64,000 nucleotides of DNA from Methanolobus sp. (GCA_021767785.1 JAASSR010000003.1:1-64000); one strand, 5' to 3'. Positions 20,239 through 29,642 are shown, numbered from the stretch's first letter. Notes: a model not told the origin generated them from the sequence alone. Program-made: numbers and translations.

Positions 20239-22315
20239 ATAATTCCTGCCTTACGAGTTTCATAATCATCTCTGGCTCGCGGTTGTAACCTACAACTATC
20301 TTTGCAAAGTCCCTGAAGTGTGTGATATTTTTATCCCGGGCCCATTCAAGGATATCCTGTCGCCTTTTTAGTTCATCTCGAACCTTCTCTTCTGTCCATC
20401 CACGGCTTTCCATGACACTTTCAATTATGTAGGACCTTCCTGAATACTGGAACATATCCTTTGCAGCATCCCATACGAAAACATCATTCGTAAGCAATTC
20501 ACCGGTTCTTGGATCCACACCTACGATCTCTGTTAATGTCTTACAACGCCTGACACGCTCCTCGCCAACCTTGACCTGTACCTGGATAGCTACAAGGTCC
20601 AGTGCCTGTATCATTATCCTTGGTACATTTATAGGAGGATTTTCAAGCCTGTGCACAACAGACTGGACAGAATCAGCATGCATGGTTGAAAATGTAGTGT
20701 GTCCTGTGGACATAGCCTGGAAAAGCACATATGCTTCGGCTCCTCGGACCTCACCTACAAGTATATATTCCGGCCTTTGTCGCAGAGATGCTCTCAGAAG
20801 TTCATACATTTCAATTGAACCTTTATCCTCTCCGGCAAATGCCTGTCTCGTAACTCCGGGAATCCAGTTAGGATGTGTGAGGTTCAACTCCCTTGTATCC
20901 TCTATGGAAACGATCTTCATTTCCGGCTGAATGAAAAGTGATACGGCATTCATAGCTGTTGTTTTACCTGAAGCAGTACCACCCGCAAAGATGAGACTTT
21001 TGCTGGAATCCACAGCAAGCCACATGTAGGCCATCATTGCTGTAGAGAATGTATGGAACTCGATAAGATTGGCCGGAGTTATAGGATTGTCCCTGAATCT
21101 CCTGATAGTAAAAGTACTGCCTCTGGTTGTGATCTCACGTCCCAGGGTCATCTGGATACGTGAACCGTCAGGCATGGTTGCATCAAGCAGGGGTTTTGCA
21201 ATGGATATGTGTCTGCCGCATATCTGGGCTATCCTGATAGCAAAAGAATCCAGTTCTTCATCCGATGTGAATTCTATATCTGTGGGTATTGAGTTGTATT
21301 CCTTGTGATAGATATAGACCGGCGTGTTCGGACCGTCACAGGAAATATCTTCAAGATACTGATCTCTCATCAGAACATCGATCTCTCCGTAACCCACATA
21401 GTCACGAACTATATGATACATTATCCTCTCACGCTTTCTGGGAGAGATATCTATCTTGAATTCCTGAAGATATTTGATGACATTGTCCTTAAGATATTGC
21501 TCCGCATTCTTACGGGATATCTCTTTCAGATTAACATCAAGAGTCTCGATGAATTTTAGCTTAATGGCCTCCAGGAGTTCCTGTTCCTTATCGGTGAGAA
21601 CAGGTTCTATAGCCTGATACTGGAACTCATGGGATTCCGGATCATAGGCGATCCTTACGTAGGCATACAAAGGATTTACCTCGTATAGCTCTACTTCCCT
21701 GTAAGGACTATCTGCGGGCATAGTAAGATCAACCACTGGTCCGTGTTCCACAACGTTATAAGGTTCAAGAATAGAACTATTCCTGGAAAAGAGTTTGGCA
21801 GCGCGATCAAGTAACGATGGTTTGCTTTCCTCTTCCTCCAAAAAATCATCTTCAATGGGTTCCAAATTGAAAAGCTCGGAAATAGTATTTTGCCAGAAGG
21901 ACTCCCTTTCATCCGTAACTGTATCACTGTATGAACTAATGGAAATATCACCTGTCCTGCTTTTCAGGCTCTCGATGCTTACAGGTTCAGAATCAGGCAG
22001 AATGAGGTCCGCAAGCTCATCGATGACACTGTCCTCATCTACAGGTAGATCATTCTCCGGGAATTCATCTTCACTGGAAGTATCGTCATTCCGGAACCCT
22101 TCAACATCAGGTCTCAAGGAAGAGAATGATTCCGTATTTTCTGTTGAAAGTTCATCGAATATTTCTTCTATTGGTTCTTCCGGATATAATCGGGATTCTG
22201 TAGACCGGTATGAGACGGGACCATCATCATCCATTACATCGATAGGAAGACCACTTATATCATCATTTTTTTCAGTTCGGTCATCTGGATCATTATTCAA
22301 TATTACCAACCCCAT
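20231..22315 (-). CDS. Type II/IV secretion ATPase (TadA/GspE/VirB11-like)
   Basis: 694 aa cytoplasmic hexameric motor ATPase driving assembly or secretion. The Walker A motif is GGTASGKT at about residue 458. An Asp box (IEDTREL), the Walker B region (ILVGEVRG) and the His box (MSTGHTTFSTMHAD) follow. Unusually, the first ~200 residues are very rich in Asp, Glu and Ser with little predicted order, then the N-terminal all-beta/alpha domain begins. Such an acidic extension is longer than in archaellum FlaI and may bind partners. Operon position: after the ParA-like gene, overlapping the first TadC-like gene. Confidence 0.9.
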   Translation of the reverse strand: MGLVILNNDPDDRTEKNDDISGLPIDVMDDDGPVSYRSTESRLYPEEPIEEIFDELSTENTESFSSLRPDVEGFRNDDTSSEDEFPENDLPVDEDSVIDELADLILPDSEPVSIESLKSRTGDISISSYSDTVTDERESFWQNTISELFNLEPIEDDFLEEEESKPSLLDRAAKLFSRNSSILEPYNVVEHGPVVDLTMPADSPYREVELYEVNPLYAYVRIAYDPESHEFQYQAIEPVLTDKEQELLEAIKLKFIETLDVNLKEISRKNAEQYLKDNVIKYLQEFKIDISPRKRERIMYHIVRDYVGYGEIDVLMRDQYLEDISCDGPNTPVYIYHKEYNSIPTDIEFTSDEELDSFAIRIAQICGRHISIAKPLLDATMPDGSRIQMTLGREITTRGSTFTIRRFRDNPITPANLIEFHTFSTAMMAYMWLAVDSSKSLIFAGGTASGKTTAMNAVSLFIQPEMKIVSIEDTRELNLTHPNWIPGVTRQAFAGEDKGSIEMYELLRASLRQRPEYILVGEVRGAEAYVLFQAMSTGHTTFSTMHADSVQSVVHRLENPPINVPRIMIQALDLVAIQVQVKVGEERVRRCKTLTEIVGVDPRTGELLTNDVFVWDAAKDMFQYSGRSYIIESVMESRGWTEEKVRDELKRRQDILEWARDKNITHFRDFAKIVVGYNREPEMIMKLVRQELYG

Positions 22316-22381
22316 TCATAGTGGTCATTAAAATCATCATCAGACTCTTTCTTTTAGTTAATCATAAGAAACAAAAGGAAC

Positions 22382-23176
22382 TTACTTTCTGTTCTTTGAC
22401 AAAGAGAATTTCCTGCTTTTCTTTTTCTTTTCCTTTATGTCACCGGGTTGCTCATCGATCGGAACCTTTATGCCTGCTATCTCGGCTGCCTGACGGTTGA
22501 AGCTTACTGCCATCTGAGATCCCGGATATTTGATCACCACTGGTGCTTTGAAAACCAGAGAATTCTTTGCATTACTGTCCTCAGGTATTATTTCCAAAAC
22601 CCTGAGGCCAAGTGTACTCTCTATTTTTTCGGGGCTCAATTCATTCTGAGTTACACCTGTCCGATTAAGCATGACCCCAAGGAATTGTTTTTCCATATTG
22701 TCAGAAATATTTTTGATCTTCATTGCCCCGGCAAGTGATACAATATCCGGATTTACTACCTGTATCAGTTCATCTGCAAGTGATATTGCCAAAAGTGAAT
22801 TCCTGTTGATACCTGTTGGAGAGTCGATCACAATAAAATCATATTTTTCTTTTACACTTTCTACAATATCGCCAAGTATATCGGAATTTGCATTTACAAA
22901 GCTCTGCAGAGAAATACTTCCCGGAAGAACATGAAGATTGTTAGGAGCGTCATATATGGCCTCTTTTAGTTCTGCAGTGCCTGCAAGGACGTCATGAAGA
23001 TTTGCTCCGGAAGTTTCAAGTCCGAGCATCAGCCCGATGGTGGGCATTCCTACATCACCATCAATAATCAGAGTTTTTTTTGCAAACCCTGCAATAGCAG
23101 CACTAATATTTATAGCAGTTGTAGTTACACCAGTGCCACCCTTTCCTGAAACAATAGTAATAATTGTCGCTGTCAT
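22382..23176 (-). CDS. ParA/MinD-superfamily ATPase of the TadZ/CpaE type
   Basis: 264 aa. The deviant Walker A motif reads SGKGGTGVTTTA: the signature first lysine is present, but the second lysine (normally GK[T/S]) is valine. This is as in CpaE/TadZ proteins, which often carry Ala at that place. DGDVGMPTIGLML (switch I) and FIVIDSPTGI (Walker B, switch II) are recognisable. The C-terminus is strongly basic (KEKKKKSRKFSLSKNRK), suggesting membrane or nucleic-acid contact. In Tad systems such proteins place the pilus apparatus in the cell. First gene of the cluster; GAGG precedes the ATG. Confidence 0.85.
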   Translation of the reverse strand: MTATIITIVSGKGGTGVTTTAINISAAIAGFAKKTLIIDGDVGMPTIGLMLGLETSGANLHDVLAGTAELKEAIYDAPNNLHVLPGSISLQSFVNANSDILGDIVESVKEKYDFIVIDSPTGINRNSLLAISLADELIQVVNPDIVSLAGAMKIKNISDNMEKQFLGVMLNRTGVTQNELSPEKIESTLGLRVLEIIPEDSNAKNSLVFKAPVVIKYPGSQMAVSFNRQAAEIAGIKVPIDEQPGDIKEKKKKSRKFSLSKNRK

Positions 23177-23366
23177 AAAATGCCTCGGTTGATGATTATA
23201 ATTGAATTGTACCCTTAGATAGAATCTCTTTAGAATTTATATTATGTACCATATATCCAGTACTAAATATAACTTATAAATATAAATAAATATCTATATT
23301 ATTTAATGAAAACTAAATTGAACTATGGCATTATCATTCATATAGAATCAGAACTCATCTTGTTCC

Positions 23367-23891
23367 ATGAAACCTGATGAAAAAAAAGACATCAAACTTT
23401 TCCTTTATCATGCAAAACAATGTGACCCAAAAAAGTGCACAGGTAAAAAAATGGCACGATTCGGGCTGGTGAACCTTTTTGAAAAGGTCAATAAAATACC
23501 ATCAAGATCCATATTACTGGACCCCATGGCAGAAAAAGCCCTGTCGCCGGCAGATGATACAAAAAAAGGGATAACGGTTCTCGACTGTTCATGGGAAGAA
23601 GTCGAGAGAGTATTTCCCCAGCTTGTAAGAATGAGACTAGAGCACCGTGCACTGCCATATCTGGTAGCGGGTAATCCTGTGAACTTCGGAAGGCCTTTCA
23701 AGCTCACTTCCGTTGAAGCTTTCGCAGCAGCCCTTTACATACTCGGGAATAAACAACAGGCTGAAAAGATAATGTCCAAGTTCAGCTGGGGGCATACGTT
23801 TCTGGAGCTGAACCATGAACCTCTGGAAGAGTATTCCCGGGCAAAGGACAGTAAAGATATCCTGAGAATACAAAGTGAGTACATACAATGA
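23367..23891 (+). CDS. tsr3: Tsr3-family 16S rRNA aminocarboxypropyltransferase
   Basis: 174 aa, formerly DUF367. It transfers the 3-amino-3-carboxypropyl group of SAM to a hypermodified pseudouridine in helix 31 of small-subunit rRNA, a late ribosome maturation step. Visible family blocks: [15 protein letters not shown] at the N-terminus, [34 protein letters not shown] and [13 protein letters not shown]. The start has no Shine-Dalgarno site and the message may be leaderless. It is followed after about 50 bases by the SLOG protein gene on the same strand. Confidence 0.9.
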   Translation: MKPDEKKDIKLFLYHAKQCDPKKCTGKKMARFGLVNLFEKVNKIPSRSILLDPMAEKALSPADDTKKGITVLDCSWEEVERVFPQLVRMRLEHRALPYLVAGNPVNFGRPFKLTSVEAFAAALYILGNKQQAEKIMSKFSWGHTFLELNHEPLEEYSRAKDSKDILRIQSEYIQ

Positions 23892-23942
23892 GCAACAACA
23901 GGTAGATGTTTCAAAGAAAGCAGAATTAAGGGAAGGTAAAAT

Positions 23943-24395
23943 ATGATACAGATAGGAGTTATTGGTGCCGGTTCATGCGATGATAACCTGAGAAGCAAAG
24001 CTAAAAAGGTTGGGTCAGCGATCGCAAAAAATCATGCAGTCCTCATCTGCGGAGGTCTTGGAGGTGTTATGGAAGCGTCCGCATGCGGTGCAAAGAAAAA
24101 AGGAGGTATTACAATCGGAATCCTGCCGGGTGACAGCCGCAAAGATGCGAATGCCTGTATAGATATAGCGATAGTAACCGAAATGGGTCATGCCAGAAAT
24201 GTGATAATCGCACGTTCTGCAGATGCTCTGATAGCCATCGGCGGAGAGTACGGTACTCTTTCGGAAATAGCACATTCACTAAAAATGGGGAAGACAGTTG
24301 TTACACTGGAATCAAAATGGGAAATAGATGGGACAATTAAGGCAAAAGATGCAGAAGATGCCGTCAGACTGGCAATCGACAGCATCCATTCCTAA
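23943..24395 (+). CDS. TIGR00725-family SLOG-domain protein
   Basis: 150 aa, Rossmann-like SLOG/LOG superfamily. LICGGLGGVMEASACGA and the GGEYGTLSEIA motif correspond to the nucleotide-binding blocks of lysine-decarboxylase-like (LOG) proteins, although the usual PGGxGTxxE is here IGGEYGTLSE. The molecular role of this subfamily is not known; binding of a nucleotide-derived ligand is likely. A good GGAAGG site precedes the ATG. It is convergent with the exonuclease III gene, about 20 bases apart. Confidence 0.8.
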   Translation: MIQIGVIGAGSCDDNLRSKAKKVGSAIAKNHAVLICGGLGGVMEASACGAKKKGGITIGILPGDSRKDANACIDIAIVTEMGHARNVIIARSADALIAIGGEYGTLSEIAHSLKMGKTVVTLESKWEIDGTIKAKDAEDAVRLAIDSIHS

Positions 24396-24417
24396 ATTAT
24401 GTTACTATGACAGAAAT

Positions 24418-25191
24418 CTATATTTCAAGATCAATACCTATGGGACAATGATCAGAACCCATTACATCTGATAGTATAAATGAATCTTTTATGTTATCTT
24501 TAGCATTTTCACTTACAAAGAAATAATCGAGTCTCCAGCCAACGTTCCTTTCCCTTGCCCTGGTCCTCAGACTCCACCAGGTATAATTATCAGGTTCTGT
24601 ATTGAACATTCTAAAAGTATCTACATATCCGCTATCAAGCAATTTATCTATCCAGGCACGTTCTTCCGGAAGAAAACCGGATATCTTTTCATTCTCTTTG
24701 GGCCGGGCAAGATCTATTTCTTTATGCGCGGTATTAACGTCTCCACAGACAATGATCTTCTTACCTCTGGATTTGAGAGTGTTCGCATATTCAAGAAAAG
24801 CATCATAGAACTCCATCTTATAGTCAAGTCTTTCAGCAGATGCTTTGCCATTGGGGAAATATATATTGAACAACACAAAATCCCCGAAATCTGCAATTTG
24901 CGTGCGCCCTTCATTATCGAATTTCTCTATCCCGAAGCCGCATTTGATGTCATCAGGTTCTCTATTGGTGTAAAGTGCAACTCCGCTGTAACCTTTTTTT
25001 TCAGCTGAGGCAAAGTAATTGTAATAGCCATCTGTTTCCAGAAGTGCTTTTGGAAGCTGCTCCCTGCGTGCCTTTGTTTCCTGAATGCAGAGTATGTCAG
25101 GCTTTTCTTCATTGAACCAGTCAAGAAAACCCTTTTTGTGAACCGCTCTGATGCCATTTACATTCCATGATATGATCCTGATCGTACTCAT
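24418..25191 (-). CDS. xth: Exodeoxyribonuclease III / AP endonuclease
   Basis: 257 aa EEP-superfamily Mg-dependent nuclease for base-excision repair. The active-site blocks are all present: SWNVNGIRA (Asn), CIQETKA (metal-binding Glu), [22 protein letters not shown] (Asp and Asn) and, at the C-terminus, GSDHCPI (catalytic Asp-His). The start is given by GGAGATTC seven bases before the ATG. Typical length, nothing missing. Confidence 0.95.
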   Translation of the reverse strand: MSTIRIISWNVNGIRAVHKKGFLDWFNEEKPDILCIQETKARREQLPKALLETDGYYNYFASAEKKGYSGVALYTNREPDDIKCGFGIEKFDNEGRTQIADFGDFVLFNIYFPNGKASAERLDYKMEFYDAFLEYANTLKSRGKKIIVCGDVNTAHKEIDLARPKENEKISGFLPEERAWIDKLLDSGYVDTFRMFNTEPDNYTWWSLRTRARERNVGWRLDYFFVSENAKDNIKDSFILSDVMGSDHCPIGIDLEI

Positions 25192-25347
25192 TTTGAATCT
25201 CCGGAATTTGTATGTTATTTGATAGCTAATCTCATAAGTAACTTGCTTACCACTCTTTTTTGATAAGCATCCACTAACCTAAAAATAATATATAGTTCTA
25301 AATAGATCAAAATATTAAATAAGAATAAAGCTTAAATAATAACAATT

Positions 25348-25377
25348 ACAATTTAGGATTGTTTCTTACATAAGAAA
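25348..25377. promoter_or_regulatory. Palindromic operator candidates before the Fur/PerR-peroxiredoxin pair
   Basis: Two inverted repeats lie side by side about 35-65 bases before the fur-family ATG: ACAAT-N5-ATTGT (25348-25362) and the near-perfect TTTCTTA-CA-TAAGAAA (25362-25377). An AT-rich TATA-like element (CTTAAATAAT, centre about 25336) would place the transcript start at about 25362, inside the repeats. This position fits autoregulation by the encoded Fur/PerR-type repressor; it is inferred from layout only. Confidence 0.5.
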
Positions 25378-25411
25378 TGTTAGATACAATAGAACTACAA
25401 GTGGGACAAAT

Positions 25412-25807
25412 ATGAAAAAAGCAGACATCAAGTACACAAACCAGAGGATTGCGATCCTGGAGTTCCTCAGGGAATTTGATGGTCATCCTACGGTAGATGA
25501 TGTCTATGAGGGAGTAAGGCAAAAGCTGACCCGCATAAGTAAAGCGACAGTTTATAATAATCTCAAATTTTTGGCTGAAAAGGGCCTGATAAAGGAGGTG
25601 AATGTCAAGGGTGTTTCGAGGTTTGAATCCAATCTGGTACCTCACCACCACACAATATGCCTTGAGTGCGGAGAAATAGCAGACTACGAATCAGAAGAGC
25701 TTAGCGAATATGCTATGAAAATAGCAGAAGAGATAGATGACTTCAAAATAGAATCAGCAGACACTAACTTTTACGGAATTTGTAAGAAATGTATGGAGAT
25801 GGAGTAA
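25412..25807 (+). CDS. Fur-family metalloregulator (PerR-like)
   Basis: 131 aa. The N-terminal winged helix contains YTNQRIAILEFL and the recognition helix region ISKATVYNNLKFLAEKG. The C-terminal dimerisation/metal domain has the HHH cluster in VPHHHTICLECGEI and a second CxxC (GICKKC) forming the structural zinc site. Because it is one base upstream of a peroxiredoxin gene, a peroxide-sensing PerR role is more likely than iron uptake control. PerR and Fur cannot be told apart with certainty from sequence alone. The likely operator lies just upstream. Confidence 0.9.
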   Translation: MKKADIKYTNQRIAILEFLREFDGHPTVDDVYEGVRQKLTRISKATVYNNLKFLAEKGLIKEVNVKGVSRFESNLVPHHHTICLECGEIADYESEELSEYAMKIAEEIDDFKIESADTNFYGICKKCMEME

Positions 25808-25808
25808 T

Positions 25809-26483
25809 ATGGAAGAAGAAATGGTAACAATGCCACTTATCGGCGATGACGCACCAAGTTTTAAAGCAGTGACAACAAACGGAGAAATCAATTTCCCTAA
25901 AGATTACAAGGGGAAGTGGGTAATTCTTTTCAGTCACCCTGCAGACTTTACACCTGTATGTACAACTGAATTTATGACATTCGCAACTATGCAGGAAGAG
26001 TTCAGGGAACTGAACACAGAACTTATCGGTCTGTCCATTGACAGTATCTATGCGCACATTGCATGGTTGCGCACAATCAAAGAAAAGATCGAATACAAGG
26101 GTATGAAGGATGTTGAAGTTACATTCCCTATCATTGAAGACCTTAAAATGGAAGTTGCAAAGAAATTCGGAATGCTTCAGCCAAACGCCTCCACAACCCA
26201 GGCTGTCAGGGCAGTTTTTATCATGGATCCGAAGGCAAAGATAAGGGCAATACTCTACTATCCACTGTCCAACGGCAGGAACATGGATGAGATCAAGAGG
26301 ATCATACTTGCAATGCAGAAGTCTGATGCAGAGAACGTTGCAACACCTGCCAACTGGCAACCCGGAGATGATGTCATAATCCCACCACCGGGATCATGTG
26401 GAACTGCAAAGGAAAGAGTTGAGACAGAGGAAGAAGGTAAATATTGTCTTGACTGGTTCATGTGCTTCAGGAAACAGTCTTAA
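25809..26483 (+). CDS. Peroxiredoxin (archaeal 2-Cys, Prx6-type)
   Basis: 224 aa cytoplasmic thiol peroxidase reducing H2O2 and organic peroxides. The peroxidatic cysteine lies in HPADFTPVCTTEF at about residue 49. A C-terminal tail of about 30 residues carries further cysteines (GSCGTAKE and KYCLDWFMCF), as in archaeal Prx6-like enzymes in which a C-terminal Cys resolves the sulfenic acid. It is one base downstream of the Fur/PerR-like gene, with GGAG inside the preceding stop region, so the two are cotranscribed. Electrons may come from the thioredoxin reductase pair encoded near 39-40 kb. Confidence 0.93.
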   Translation: MEEEMVTMPLIGDDAPSFKAVTTNGEINFPKDYKGKWVILFSHPADFTPVCTTEFMTFATMQEEFRELNTELIGLSIDSIYAHIAWLRTIKEKIEYKGMKDVEVTFPIIEDLKMEVAKKFGMLQPNASTTQAVRAVFIMDPKAKIRAILYYPLSNGRNMDEIKRIILAMQKSDAENVATPANWQPGDDVIIPPPGSCGTAKERVETEEEGKYCLDWFMCFRKQS

Positions 26484-26521
26484 ATACAAACCAAGGTTAT
26501 TATTAAGAGGTGACATATTTT

Positions 26522-27019
26522 ATGGGAACAAAAGGCGTGGAAATACTAGGATTAGACGTTAATGAACTAATAGAGATGATGAACAAGGCATTAGCAGATG
26601 AGTGGCTTGCATACTACCAGTACTGGGTTGGAGCAAAGGTTATCAAAGGACCTATGAGAGAAGCCGCTGCTGCAGAACTCATAGAGCATGCAAATGATGA
26701 ACTGCGTCACGCAGACATGCTTGCTAACAGGATAGTTCAGCTCGGGGGAACACCAGTTCTGTCCCCACATGAGTGGGAAGAGATCACAAACTGCGGATAT
26801 GCATCCCCGGAGGATCCTTTTGTAAAGAAGATCCTTGAGCAGAACATCGAAGGGGAGCAGTGTGCCATTCAGGTCTACAATACTATCCTTGAAAAAGTAA
26901 AGGACAAAGATCCTGTTACATACGAGATAGTGTTAGAGATACTTACAGACGAGATCGAACATGAAGATGACCTGCAGGCAGTTTTGGAAGATATTGAACT
27001 GATGCAGAGAAGAGACTGA
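26522..27019 (+). CDS. Ferritin-like diiron protein (bacterioferritin/Dps-related)
   Basis: 165 aa four-helix bundle. Diiron ligands fit the pattern: Glu in ADEWLAYYQYW, E..H in ELIEHANDELRHAD, Glu in IEGEQCAIQVYN and E..H in LTDEIEHEDDL. It probably stores or oxidises iron with peroxide, limiting Fenton chemistry. I start at ATG 26522 because GAGGTGA lies about eight bases before; an in-frame GTG at 26510 is part of that site. It is 38 bases after the peroxiredoxin gene and likely in the same oxidative-stress operon. Confidence 0.88.
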   Translation: MGTKGVEILGLDVNELIEMMNKALADEWLAYYQYWVGAKVIKGPMREAAAAELIEHANDELRHADMLANRIVQLGGTPVLSPHEWEEITNCGYASPEDPFVKKILEQNIEGEQCAIQVYNTILEKVKDKDPVTYEIVLEILTDEIEHEDDLQAVLEDIELMQRRD

Positions 27020-27047
27020 CATTCTGCAATCAAACAGAATCGACACA

Positions 27048-27078
27048 TCCTGTTCCTGACAAGGAACAGGAATATTCT
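27048..27078 (+). terminator. Terminator of the fur-prx-ferritin operon
   Basis: Perfect 10-bp stem TCCTGTTCCT / AGGAACAGGA (27048-27057 with 27062-27071) over a GACA tetraloop, followed within a few bases by a T-rich run. It lies 28 bases after the ferritin-like stop codon. Confidence 0.7.
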
Positions 27079-27407
27079 TTTTGTGACATGTTCTGATATT
27101 TTATAGTTTTTTTAATATAGCGCTCTTATTAACAACAGTTGATCAAATAATTAGTATTAACCAGTATTGTATTCTACTGATCTTTTTTACACAGTTGTCA
27201 ATATACATTAAGTTAGTCTATTGATGTGTATTTTTCATCTTTTTGCTTTTTCTTTTGACTTCCATGGTTTTGCGATAGATATATTTAGAAGAATGTTTGT
27301 TAGATTAGTTCATTAAATAACCCTGTAAAAATAAAGATTTTCTATCGAAAGTCCCAGATATTAAATCATTTTATCATCTATTGTATTTCAAAATCCATGG
27401 AGATAAC
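27079..27407. other. AT-rich gap before topA
   Basis: Roughly 330 bases without an ORF, RNA gene or clear repeat beyond the terminator. The strong AT bias suggests promoter DNA for topA; no single TATA box can be picked with confidence among many AT-rich candidates. Confidence 0.4.
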
Positions 27408-29642
27408 ATGCATCTCATCATAGCAGAAAAACATATCGCAGCAAAAAGGATAGCCAAGATCCTTGCCCCTGGCAAACCCAAACAGGTTAGAGTGAGCGGG
27501 GTGGACACATATGAATATGAAGAAGATGAAGAGAAAAAAGTGTTCATTGGTCTCAGCGGGCACATCGTTAAACTTGATTTTCCAAAGGCTTACAATAACT
27601 GGCAAAAGGTCGAAGCAAAAGAACTTGTAGGAGCAGACATAATCACCGCCTCAACTCAGGTCAAGATCGTAGCTGCACTCAAAAAACTTGGGAAAAAAGC
27701 CACCAGAGTAACCATAGCAACTGACTATGACAGGGAAGGAGAACTCATAGGAGTTGAAGCCCTAGATATAATCAAAGATGTAAATCCTGATATTCAGTTC
27801 CAGCGTGTACATTACAGTGCCATCACACCGAAGGCTATTGACAAAGCATTTTCAAACCCATTAAACGTTGATTTCGATCTGGCGGATGCAGGACATTCCC
27901 GCCAGGTCATCGACCTTGTATGGGGTGCTTCACTGACCCGATACATCTCCCTTGCTGCAGGTCGTCTCGGAAAGATGTTCCTTTCGGTGGGCAGGGTACA
28001 GTCACCCACCCTTTCACTGATAGTAGAACGTGAAAAGGAGAGAGAGGCCTTCATACCTAAACCTTATTGGGAAATTTCGGCAGTCTTAAAAGATAAGAAC
28101 GGTGAGAAGTTCAATGTAGAACACCGAAAAAGACGCTTCTGGGACAAAGCAGAGGTCGATGCCGTCATGGCGAGAATCTCAAAGGGTGATGAAGCAGTTG
28201 TCACGGAACTTGCAACCTCCGAAAAAACAGACAAACCACCAACTCCATTTAATACTACCGAATTCATCAGTGCCGCAAGTTCTATTGGATTTACGGCAGC
28301 TAACGCAATGAGAATTGCCGAGTCGCTTTATACAAATGGTTATATCTCATACCCCAGAACCGATAACACAGTCTATCCTGACAGCCTGGACCTCCGGGCC
28401 CAGATAGAGATATTCAAAAAAGGTGCTTTCAAGCAATATGCTCTGAAACTGCTTGAAAAGAAAAAGCTAGTACCGACAAAAGGTAAAAAAGAGACAACCG
28501 ATCATCCACCTATCTATCCTGCTTCACTTGCTAAAAAATCAGATATGAACGAGCAGGAATGGAAACTATACGAACTTGTGGTCAGGAGATTCTTCGCAAC
28601 ATTTGCCGATCCTGCAAAATGGGAGACCATCAGGGCAAAATTCGATATCAAAGGAGAGGATTTCAAAGCCAATGGAGCAAGACTTGTTGTACCCGGCTGG
28701 AGATGGTATTACCATTATAATGCCCCTGAAGACAGATTGCTGCCTAAAATGGAAGAAGGTGACAAACACATTGTCAATGAGATCGAAATGGTGGCAAAAG
28801 AGACAAAGCCCCCGGGAAGATACGGACAGGGACGTCTGATCAAGATCATGGAAGAAATGGGACTTGGAACGAAAGCCACCAGGCATGATATCATAAGTAA
28901 GCTTTATTCCAGGGCCTATGTGCATGGAAATCCCCTGCAACCTACAAAAACCGCTGTTGCTGTTGTCGATACTCTGGAAAAGTTCGCTCCAACGATATCC
29001 AAACCTGATATGACCAGCAAACTTGAGGCTGATATGGATCGGATAGCAGAAGGAGAGATACCTGAAGAAGAGGTTTTAAACGAATCAAGAGAAATGCTGG
29101 AGATTATCTTCAACGATCTTGAAAAGAACAGAGAGGACATCAGCGAATCACTACGTGCCGGTCTGCGAGAGGACAAGATAATAGGTAAATGCTCACAATG
29201 CGGATCCAACCTTATGGTTATGAGATCAAAAAGAGGAGGACGTTTTATAGGTTGTGAAGGATATCCGGACTGTAATTTCTCATTGCCACTTCCCAAGTCA
29301 GGAAAGATAGTGGTTACCGATAAATCCTGTGAAGAGCACGGCTTGTACCACATACGCATTATAACTTCCGGGAAAAGACCCTGGAACCTTGGATGCGCTC
29401 ATTGTAATTTCATAGAATGGCAAAAGACCCGGGAAGAGGAAAAAGAAAAACAGGATGAAAACAAAGAGCGTCCTGAAAGTCTTGGTGATATATCAGGAAT
29501 TGGTAAAGTTACCGAGGAAAAGCTTGCTGATGCCGGAATTTGTACTGTCGAGGATTTATGCGAAGCTGATGCCTTTGAACTTGCAAAAACTACAAGTATA
29601 TCTGTAAAGAAAATAAAGAACTGGCAATCCGAGATTGTCTGA
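27408..29642 (+). CDS. topA: DNA topoisomerase I (type IA)
   Basis: 744 aa, relaxes negative supercoils through a 5'-phosphotyrosyl intermediate. The TOPRIM domain shows IIAEKHIAAKRIA at the N-terminus and TDYDREGELIG. The active-site tyrosine is in NGYISYPRTDNTVYP, at about residue 310. Two C-terminal zinc-ribbon-like modules follow (CSQCGSNL...CEGYPDC and CEEHGLYH...CAHC). The last 50 residues form a helix-hairpin-helix module (GDISGIGKVTEEKLADAG) that is not part of the catalytic core. The start follows GGAGATA; a longer in-frame start at 27381 is less likely. 15 bases before the next gene. Confidence 0.95.
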   Translation: MHLIIAEKHIAAKRIAKILAPGKPKQVRVSGVDTYEYEEDEEKKVFIGLSGHIVKLDFPKAYNNWQKVEAKELVGADIITASTQVKIVAALKKLGKKATRVTIATDYDREGELIGVEALDIIKDVNPDIQFQRVHYSAITPKAIDKAFSNPLNVDFDLADAGHSRQVIDLVWGASLTRYISLAAGRLGKMFLSVGRVQSPTLSLIVEREKEREAFIPKPYWEISAVLKDKNGEKFNVEHRKRRFWDKAEVDAVMARISKGDEAVVTELATSEKTDKPPTPFNTTEFISAASSIGFTAANAMRIAESLYTNGYISYPRTDNTVYPDSLDLRAQIEIFKKGAFKQYALKLLEKKKLVPTKGKKETTDHPPIYPASLAKKSDMNEQEWKLYELVVRRFFATFADPAKWETIRAKFDIKGEDFKANGARLVVPGWRWYYHYNAPEDRLLPKMEEGDKHIVNEIEMVAKETKPPGRYGQGRLIKIMEEMGLGTKATRHDIISKLYSRAYVHGNPLQPTKTAVAVVDTLEKFAPTISKPDMTSKLEADMDRIAEGEIPEEEVLNESREMLEIIFNDLEKNREDISESLRAGLREDKIIGKCSQCGSNLMVMRSKRGGRFIGCEGYPDCNFSLPLPKSGKIVVTDKSCEEHGLYHIRIITSGKRPWNLGCAHCNFIEWQKTREEEKEKQDENKERPESLGDISGIGKVTEEKLADAGICTVEDLCEADAFELAKTTSISVKKIKNWQSEIV

